In this document: piece by piece, positions 58,148 to 64,000 of the stretch
How positions within the stretch are numbered: position 1 is the stretch's first letter
How the letters are laid out: each line of letters begins with the position of its first letter
Assembly (NCBI RefSeq): GCF_002835805.1
Contig: NZ_PISE01000011.1
Location: 124,001 to 188,000, forward strand
Origin: Niallia nealsonii
Lineage (GTDB): Bacteria; Bacillota; Bacilli; Bacillales; Cytobacillaceae
DNA length: 64,000 bases
Reading direction: 5' to 3'
Notes under the pieces: model-generated
The model's input: the letters and a program-made list of their open reading frames with translations, nothing else
What the model was told of the DNA's origin: nothing
Databases searched by the model: none
Program-made: the position numbers and the translations under genes

Positions 58148-59455
58148 TTGACTAAATGGATAGTAAATATATTATTGGCTGGAGTAGTGAGTATGTCCCT
58201 TTCGGGTTGTCAAACAAATACAGAGACACTGGCAAAAGAAAAGGAATTAAAGAATCAAAAAATTAAGTTAAGCATACGAAATCCAAAGGTGGAAATTTCC
58301 ATGCAATTTGAGCAAATGGTAGCCGCTTACGAAAAAGAAAATCCAAATGTAGACATCACAGTACATACCGTAGGAGGAGCTAGTGATGACCTTGCTGATT
58401 TGAAAGCACAAATTGCAGCAGGAAATGGCCCGGATATCTTCACAAACAATGGATATGATAATGTCAAACGATGGAATCAATATTTAGAAGATCTTTCAGA
58501 CCAGCCGTGGGTTGATCATGCTTATAAAGACGCGTTAGCACCTATTATGATGGATAAAAGGATTTACGGAATGCCAGTTAACTTGGAAGGATACGGATTT
58601 ATCTATAATAAAGATTTATTTAAAAAGGCTGGAATTCATAAAGAACCTAAAACATTGACTGAATTAGAAGAAGCGGCAAAAAAATTGCAACAAGCAGACA
58701 TTACTCCTTTTGCAAACGGTTATTACGAAGAGTGGAAATTGGGAGTTCATCTCTTAAATATTGCATTCGCTCAACAAAAAGATCCTTCTGCTTTTATAAA
58801 AAAACTAAATAATGGAACGGAAAAAATCAATCATAATCAAAAATTCCAAGACATCATTCGTTTGTTGAATACAACCATAAAATATGGAAATGATAACCCA
58901 CTAACAACCGATTATAATACAGAAGTTCAATTGTTTGCCACAGGAAATGCTGCAATGATTCAGCAAGGCAACTGGATACAACCAATGATTGATCAGCTAT
59001 CACCAAATATGAACATTGGCTTTCTTCCTATACCAATAAATGATGATGCCAAAAATGATGCACTCGTTGTTAGTGTATCTAATTATTGGGTAGTTAACAG
59101 ACAGACAACAGACGCAAAGAAAAAAGAAGCAAAGAAATTCTTAAATTGGATGGTTTCTTCTAAACAAGGAAAAACCTTTATGACAAAACAGTTCAAATTT
59201 ATGCCGGCATTTGACAATATAGAGTCCGACAACTTAGGGCCCCTCGCAGAAAACTTGAGCTTATACTATAAAAAAGGAAAAAAGCTGGATTCTAACTGGT
59301 CTTCATTCCCTGATGGAGCACGAGAAGAATTTGGATTAGCCATGCAATCATATATCGCAAAACGGATTAATCATGATCAATTGCTGCAAGAGTTTCAAAA
59401 GTCTTGGGAGAAAGCTTCTAAACAATCCTCCAATTCACCCCATCATCCAAACTAG
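58148..59455 (+). CDS. CUT1-type sugar-binding lipoprotein without permeases
   Basis: A SBP_bac_1 protein of 436 residues: a lipoprotein signal ending SMSLSGCQTN (Cys19), ISMQFEQMVAAYEKENPNVD, LKAQIAAGNGPDIFT, YGMPVNLEGYGFIYNKDLFK, and AMIQQGNWIQPMIDQL. The TTG at 58148 is the start: GGGGTGA lies 7 nt upstream, and it gives a proper signal peptide; the longer frame overlapping the regulator gene does not. No permease or ATPase genes follow. It may act as ligand receptor for HK 2 or borrow another importer. Confidence 0.88.
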   Translation: MTKWIVNILLAGVVSMSLSGCQTNTETLAKEKELKNQKIKLSIRNPKVEISMQFEQMVAAYEKENPNVDITVHTVGGASDDLADLKAQIAAGNGPDIFTNNGYDNVKRWNQYLEDLSDQPWVDHAYKDALAPIMMDKRIYGMPVNLEGYGFIYNKDLFKKAGIHKEPKTLTELEEAAKKLQQADITPFANGYYEEWKLGVHLLNIAFAQQKDPSAFIKKLNNGTEKINHNQKFQDIIRLLNTTIKYGNDNPLTTDYNTEVQLFATGNAAMIQQGNWIQPMIDQLSPNMNIGFLPIPINDDAKNDALVVSVSNYWVVNRQTTDAKKKEAKKFLNWMVSSKQGKTFMTKQFKFMPAFDNIESDNLGPLAENLSLYYKKGKKLDSNWSSFPDGAREEFGLAMQSYIAKRINHDQLLQEFQKSWEKASKQSSNSPHHPN

Positions 59456-59468
59456 CACAAAAATTTCT

Positions 59469-59494
59469 ACCCTCTATTTCAGAGGTTTTTTTTA
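59469..59494 (+). terminator. Terminator of HK/RR/binding-protein unit
   Basis: ACCCTCT…AGAGGTT forms a short hairpin followed by a run of eight T residues. Confidence 0.85.
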
Positions 59495-59921
59495 TGGAAA
59501 AATTCTGTCCATAAGAACGAGTACTGCTTAGTTCGCTTGTATAAGCATATACTTCTCATCCCTTTTTTATCTTCTAGAATAAGAATCCTAATTTATCTAT
59601 AACAATCTCCTTCTTCTCAAGTAAGGGAAAATGCGTAAATGCCCGATTGACTCCTCTAATATTCCAAGAAAAGAAAACCAGCTTCTAGTAGTAAAGATTC
59701 ATCTTCCTGCTATTTTTCTATTCTACTAGACCTAGTTATCAATATAAGACTAAATTTCAATCAATCTATGCCATATGCCAAAGAATAAGACTAGCCTATA
59801 ATTTTAATTGTAGATACAACATACGGTATGTCTGCTGCTAGTCTTCTAGTAAACATTCAAAGCAGCATTGACGTATCCTTTCATTTATTTGTTTCACCAT
59901 AACAATTCTAGGAGGTAAACG
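59495..59921 (+). promoter_or_regulatory. sacB upstream region with inverted repeat, no RAT seen
   Basis: A 427-nt leader. AAGACTAGC (59787-59795) and GCTAGTCTT (59837-59845) are complementary, with an inner ACATAC/GTATGT stem at 59819-59831. No GGNTTGT…GGCAAAACC RAT and no T-tailed terminator were found, unlike sacB of B. subtilis. Control by the upstream response regulator is a simple alternative. Confidence 0.5.
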
Positions 59922-61418
59922 ATGAATTTTCACAAGCTTGCAAAACAGGCAACAGCAGTCACTCTAAGTACAGCAATTCTATTAGGAGGAAGTGGAACAC
60001 TGACTTTTGCCAAAGAAAAAGACTCATCAGACTACAAAAATACATATGGCATTTCCCATATCACTCGTTCCGATATGGAAAAAATGGTGGATCAGCAGAG
60101 CGACCCACGATACACTGTGCCAACATTTGATAAAACAGCCATTAAAAACATCCCTTCAGCAAAAAAAACCGATGAGAACGGCAATGTAATAGATTTAGAT
60201 GTTTGGGATACTTGGCCACTTCAAAATGCTGATGGAACTGTAGCAGAATATAATGGCTATCAAATCGCTTTTGGATTAGCTGGAGATCCTGATAAAGGAT
60301 GGGACACATTTATTTACATGTTCTATAAAAAGATTGGAGATAATTCTATTGATGCTTGGAAAAATGCTGGCAGAGTATTTAAAGACAGCGATAAATATGC
60401 TTCAAATGATCCTATTTTAAACAATCAAGCAGAAGAATGGTCAGGCTCTGCAACCTTAACTTCTGATGGAAAAGTTCGCTTGTTCTATACAAATCGCCAG
60501 GGCTGGGATCCTGCACACGGATTTTTCGGAAAACAAACTTTAACAACCGCTCAAGTTAATGTATCTAAACCAGATTCTAATACTCTAAAAATAGATGGTG
60601 TAGAAGACCATAAATCAATCTATGATGGTGGAGACAGCTCTGTTTATCAAACCGTTGACAAAGCTTTTGGCGAGGGAAACTATGCTGACAATCATACATT
60701 AAGAGATCCTCACTATGTGGAAGACAATGGCCGCAAATACCTTGTTTTTGAAGCAAACACTGGAACAGATTATGGCTATCAAGGGGAAAACTCGCTGTAT
60801 AACAAAGCCTATTATGGAGGAAGCAATAAATTCTTCCAAACAGAAAAAGAACAGCTATTACAAAGCCCTAAAAAGGATTTAGCAACTCTTGCAAATGGCG
60901 CTTTAGGAATCATCGAAATTAATGATGATTATACAATTAAAAAAGAAATGAAGCCATTGATTGCATCTAATACTGTTACAGATGAAATTGAACGTGCAAA
61001 CATCTTTAAAAAGGACGGAAAATGGTACCTATTCACAAGTACAAGAGGGGCTAAAATGACAATCGATGGAATCGATACTAAAGATATTTACTTATTAGGA
61101 TATGTGTCAGATTCCATTACTGGACCATTTAAGCCGCTAAATGGAACGGGACTTGTTCTGCACCAAGATCTTGATCCATATGATGTTACTTGGAACTACG
61201 CACATTTCGCTATCCCACAAAAGGGCAGCGACAATCTAGTTGTAACAAGCTACATGACAAACAGAGGCTACTTTGATGATCAGCATTCTACATTTGCTCC
61301 AAGCTTTTTGCTGAACATTAAGGGCAACAAGACCTCTGTTGTAAAGAATAGCATTCTTGAACAAGGCCAAATAACAATAAATGATAAAGAAAAAACAAAA
61401 AAGAAAAATAGAAAATAA
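59922..61418 (+). CDS. sacB: Levansucrase, GH68
   Basis: A secreted 498-residue enzyme that transfers fructose from sucrose to build levan. Signal peptide 1-30 (ends LTFAKEK). Catalytic residues: Asp96 in LDVWDTWP (nucleophile), Asp262 in LRDPHYVED (transition-state stabiliser), Glu357 in TDEIERANI (acid/base); EEWSGSA also matches. The C-terminus has a lysine-rich tail (KEKTKKKNRK). AGGAGG lies 6-7 nt before the ATG. It is followed by its terminator and then levB, as in B. subtilis. Confidence 0.97.
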   Translation: MNFHKLAKQATAVTLSTAILLGGSGTLTFAKEKDSSDYKNTYGISHITRSDMEKMVDQQSDPRYTVPTFDKTAIKNIPSAKKTDENGNVIDLDVWDTWPLQNADGTVAEYNGYQIAFGLAGDPDKGWDTFIYMFYKKIGDNSIDAWKNAGRVFKDSDKYASNDPILNNQAEEWSGSATLTSDGKVRLFYTNRQGWDPAHGFFGKQTLTTAQVNVSKPDSNTLKIDGVEDHKSIYDGGDSSVYQTVDKAFGEGNYADNHTLRDPHYVEDNGRKYLVFEANTGTDYGYQGENSLYNKAYYGGSNKFFQTEKEQLLQSPKKDLATLANGALGIIEINDDYTIKKEMKPLIASNTVTDEIERANIFKKDGKWYLFTSTRGAKMTIDGIDTKDIYLLGYVSDSITGPFKPLNGTGLVLHQDLDPYDVTWNYAHFAIPQKGSDNLVVTSYMTNRGYFDDQHSTFAPSFLLNIKGNKTSVVKNSILEQGQITINDKEKTKKKNRK

Positions 61419-61423
61419 ATAAT

Positions 61424-61470
61424 GAGAAAAAAGAAAATTCCAGTAAATTGGTATTTTCTTTTTTCTTTAG
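61424..61470 (+). terminator. Terminator after sacB
   Basis: GAAAAAAGAAAAT (61425-61437) pairs with ATTTTCTTTTTTC (61453-61465), with T-rich sequence at its 3' side. Some read-through into levB is possible. Confidence 0.7.
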
Positions 61471-61531
61471 ATAGGAACTTCTCCTATACTTGGATAGATG
61501 TATAGGAATATAAAAAGTGTGGTGAGTCTAC

Positions 61532-63136
61532 TTGGGGAAAAAAAGAGTTAATAAAAAAAATAATAAAATATTCGGTTTCTGGGCCATTTGCTTGATTTTA
61601 TCCTTTATCATCGGCTTATTAGTCTATAAATTTACTAATTCACATGATCCAACAGCAAAGCATACAAAAACTAAACAGCTGGAACAAACAATTGCTCATA
61701 AGGATGCCTCCTATCGTGCTGATTACCACTTTACTACACCTGATAAATGGAAAAACGATCCTCAAAGACCAATCTATATAGATGGTCTATATCACTACTT
61801 CTACCTCTATAATCGAGACTATCCAAAAGGTAACGGAACAGAGTGGAGACATGCCACTTCAGAAGATTTAGTGCATTGGAAGGACGAAGGAATAGCGATT
61901 CCAAAATATACAAACAAAAATGGTGATCCATGGTCGGGGTCTGTTGTTGTGGATGAGCAAAATACAGCAGGATTTGGCAAGGGAGCACTCATTGCAATTG
62001 TGACACAACCATCTGCAAACAATCAAAAACAAGAACAGTTTTTATGGTACAGCAAGGATAACGGGAAAACCTTTATTTCATATAGCGAAAAGCCTATTAT
62101 GAAAAATCCAGGAACCAAGGACTTTAGAGATCCAAAAATCATCTGGGATGAAAATCATCATAAATGGATTATGCTTATGGCGGAAGGAGCGAAAATAGGC
62201 TTTTATGAATCTTCTAACTTAAAAGATTGGCATTATATGAGTGGTTTCTTAACAGTTGATATCGGAATTGTGGAATGCCCCGATCTTTATTTAATGCGAG
62301 CAAACGATGGGACGTTAAAATGGGTGTTGGGAGTTAGCGCAAATGGCAAATCTAAGGCTAAACCAAATACTTATGCCTACTGGACTGGAAATTTTGATGG
62401 AAAACAATTTTTTCCAGACACAAGTGAACCACAATGGCTAGACTATGGCTTTGATTGGTATGCTGGAGTAACTTTCGAAGATGGAAAAACAAGGGATAAA
62501 TACAGCAAACGTTATGCCTTTGCTTGGATGAATAATTGGGATTATGTCCATAATACACCAACACTTAAAGAGGGTTTTAATGGAATGGATTCGATCGTTC
62601 GTCAAATTGAGCTAATTTACGACAACAATAATACTTATTATTTAACTTCCCAGCCAAATGATAGATACAATGAATTGGCAAAATCTACAGACCACTTTGA
62701 TCAAATCAACGTGAATGGTATAAAAACCCTTGATGTTACTGGTACTGTCTATCAATTAGAAACAGATATCTTTTGGTCAGAGCTCAATAATGTTGGATTA
62801 AGACTGCGAGAATCAACAGATCAAAAACGCCATGTAGACATTGGCATTTTTGCAAAAGAGCAATACTCCTATGTTAATCGTTCCCTCACAGAACATCCTG
62901 ATAAAAGCAATTCATCTATAGAAAGCACAGCTGCATTTGATGCGAATAAAAAACAAGTGCACTTAAAGATTCTAGTAGATAAAAGCAGCATCGAAGTTTT
63001 TGTGGATGATGGAAGGGCCGTCCATTCCAATTTAATATTCCCGAAACAAGATGATCAAGGCATTACCCTATTTTCTGACGGCGGAACAGCACTATTTAAG
63101 AATGTGACGATTAAACATCTCCGTGCGGTTGATTGA
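61532..63136 (+). CDS. levB: Endolevanase, GH32, membrane-anchored
   Basis: A 534-residue GH32 enzyme closely matching LevB of B. subtilis. An N-terminal signal anchor (IFGFWAICLILSFIIGLLV) holds it at the cell surface. Catalytic residues: Asp76 in DKWKNDPQRP, Asp200 in FRDPKIIWD and Glu248 in IVECPDLYLM. The nucleophile block differs from the common WMNDPNG of invertases. A C-terminal beta-sandwich ends in LFKNVTIKHL. It cuts levan into short oligosaccharides. TTG start with GGTGAG 5 nt upstream. The sacB-levB order is conserved. Confidence 0.95.
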   Translation: MGKKRVNKKNNKIFGFWAICLILSFIIGLLVYKFTNSHDPTAKHTKTKQLEQTIAHKDASYRADYHFTTPDKWKNDPQRPIYIDGLYHYFYLYNRDYPKGNGTEWRHATSEDLVHWKDEGIAIPKYTNKNGDPWSGSVVVDEQNTAGFGKGALIAIVTQPSANNQKQEQFLWYSKDNGKTFISYSEKPIMKNPGTKDFRDPKIIWDENHHKWIMLMAEGAKIGFYESSNLKDWHYMSGFLTVDIGIVECPDLYLMRANDGTLKWVLGVSANGKSKAKPNTYAYWTGNFDGKQFFPDTSEPQWLDYGFDWYAGVTFEDGKTRDKYSKRYAFAWMNNWDYVHNTPTLKEGFNGMDSIVRQIELIYDNNNTYYLTSQPNDRYNELAKSTDHFDQINVNGIKTLDVTGTVYQLETDIFWSELNNVGLRLRESTDQKRHVDIGIFAKEQYSYVNRSLTEHPDKSNSSIESTAAFDANKKQVHLKILVDKSSIEVFVDDGRAVHSNLIFPKQDDQGITLFSDGGTALFKNVTIKHLRAVD

Positions 63137-63141
63137 ATACA

Positions 63142-63192
63142 ATTGCAGCTCCAATTGTTAGACAAGAATAACAGTTGAAGCTGCAGGTTTTA
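63142..63192 (+). terminator. Terminator after levB
   Basis: TTGCAGCTCCAATTGTT (63143-63159) pairs with 63170-63186 with two mismatches, followed by GGTTTTATT. Confidence 0.7.
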
Positions 63193-63317
63193 TTGCAAAA
63201 GATGAATAAGAATTTATACGGCATGAACTGGATTATAAATCGCTTTTGCGAAATTAAAGGTTAATGTATTAAAAACTATATAGAAGCAACTTCATTTCAA
63301 AAAAGAAATAAAACAAA
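63193..63317. other. Short intergenic region, nothing recognised
   Basis: AT-rich sequence between convergent terminators. Confidence 0.4.
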
Positions 63318-63366
63318 TCAAAATCCACTGAAATAGCTGTTTCCAATGCCATTTCAGTAGATTTTT
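63318..63366. terminator. Bidirectional terminator between levB and hxlR-type gene
   Basis: AAATCCACTGAAAT and ATTTCAGTAGATTT form a stem with a 16-nt loop and T-rich tails on both strands. Confidence 0.7.
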
Positions 63367-63449
63367 CAGATAAAGCGCAAGCATAAACATATTATCAAAA
63401 ATCATCAGCAATATAAGATTTTGTCAAAACTACTTGATAATATAGGCTC

Positions 63450-63815
63450 TTATTTTATTACCGCTTCCTTATATTTAGCATTTTCTAAATATTTCTGTCG
63501 ATAATTTTTTCCCCATTCATCCATTGCTTCTAAAATAGGCATTAATGTTTCTCCCTGTTTCGTAAGAGAATATTCTACTTTTGGAGGAACTACTGGATAT
63601 ACTTTGCGATTGATGATGGCATCTGCTTCAAGATCACGTAATTGATTTACCAACATCCGTTGTGTAATTCCAGGCATTAATGATTTTAATTGATTAAAGC
63701 GCAGTGTTTTATCTTTTTCTAAATGTGACATAATTAATATTTTCCATTTGCCACCTATTATAGTTAATGTTAATTCTTTTTCACAATTAAAGATTTTGTC
63801 AACAAAACGCTCCAT
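63450..63815 (-). CDS. HxlR-family transcriptional regulator
   Basis: A 121-residue winged helix: [20 protein letters not shown] with the conserved N-terminal Cys, [20 protein letters not shown] and [25 protein letters not shown] precedes the ATG. It shares the strand with a partial gene upstream (63880-64000), whose stop is 65 nt before its start; the two may be linked. It is a paralogue of the HxlR protein at 11407-11766 in family only. Confidence 0.92.
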   Translation of the reverse strand: MERFVDKIFNCEKELTLTIIGGKWKILIMSHLEKDKTLRFNQLKSLMPGITQRMLVNQLRDLEADAIINRKVYPVVPPKVEYSLTKQGETLMPILEAMDEWGKNYRQKYLENAKYKEAVIK

Positions 63816-63879
63816 CTCCTACTCTCCCTTTTTATTCTAAAATGACGTCATAGCAATAGTTCTTGTTAATAAGACTTAT

Positions 63880-64000
63880 TTATCCTTTTCCTTGATTTGC
63901 CTCTTTATAGGCTTCTATCTCAGAATAAACTGGATAGGATGGAACCTCAGAATTATATGCTGGTTCTTCATGAAAACTTAAATCTAAGCCCATTAGTTCC
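63880..64000 (-). CDS. Unidentified protein, C-terminal 40 codons (partial)
   Basis: The minus strand from the window edge reads ELMGLDLSFHEEPAYNSEV and continues SYPVYSEIEAYKEANQGKG before TAA at 63882-63880. The frame is open to the edge and acidic in composition. It is the end of a gene lying mostly outside the window. I recognise no family; a neighbouring HxlR gene often pairs with an oxidoreductase, but nothing here proves that. Confidence 0.5.
   Translation of the reverse strand, partial: ELMGLDLSFHEEPAYNSEVPSYPVYSEIEAYKEANQGKG

Overview
The window is AT-rich Firmicutes DNA. The gene content suggests a spore-forming Bacillaceae member close to Bacillus/Niallia. Indicators are class Ib nrdI-nrdE, YesM/YesN-type two-component systems, LicT-controlled beta-glucoside PTS, DUF2500 and DUF3231 proteins, a stressosome RsbR paralogue, SacB/LevB, and strong GGAGG ribosome sites with several TTG/GTG starts. 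The genus is inferred, not shown. Most of the first 50 kb is read from the minus strand; the right end is mainly plus strand.

Layout. 1-4.1 kb: the nrdI-nrdE operon. nrdE is cut by two group I introns, each carrying a GIY-YIG homing endonuclease; one intron lies directly after the codon of the catalytic thiyl-radical cysteine. 4.3-8.2 kb: an SPL-type radical SAM protein and a four-gene osmoprotectant-type ABC importer. 8.3-11.8 kb: a quinone-oxidoreductase-like enzyme, a zinc-macrodomain hydrolase plus class M sirtuin pair (reversible ADP-ribosylation), and a divergent HxlR regulator. 12.1-16.7 kb: a licT-bglP-bglA beta-glucoside operon with two RAT/terminator switches and a probable cre. 16.9-19.3 kb: an unusual 790-residue two-module prenyltransferase-like protein. 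19.4-22.9 kb: a frameshifted small gene, an orphan EIIC-like permease with a soluble N-terminal domain, DUF2500 and DUF3231 genes.

23-29.2 kb: a lacI / Gfo-Idh-MocA dehydrogenase / RbsBAC-type sugar operon. 29.5-31.2 kb: an EstA-like esterase and a CPBP membrane protease. 31.4-36.7 kb: a fructose-family PTS operon (separate IIA, IIB, IIC) with two different class II aldolases and a PRD regulator. 36.8-38.4 kb: a repeat, a decayed GNAT gene and an AmiS/UreI channel. 38.5-43.6 kb: the deoR, pdp, deoC, cdd, nupC nucleoside-salvage cluster with a clear DeoR operator. 43.7-49.8 kb: a decayed VOC gene and an LplABC-type sugar importer with YesL and a Gfo/Idh enzyme. 50-53.4 kb: the cognate-looking HK/RR pair.

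53.6-63.2 kb: an RsbR paralogue, then a second HK/RR pair followed by a lone sugar-binding lipoprotein without permeases, immediately before levansucrase (sacB) and endolevanase (levB). This looks like a sensing and polymer-turnover module for sucrose/levan. 63.4-64 kb: an HxlR regulator and the 3' end of an unidentified gene.

The overall theme is carbohydrate acquisition under local regulators. A roughly 140-nt structured repeat occurs twice, each time just downstream of a solute-binding-protein gene. Three genes are visibly decayed. No tRNA, rRNA, CRISPR array or intact insertion sequence was found.
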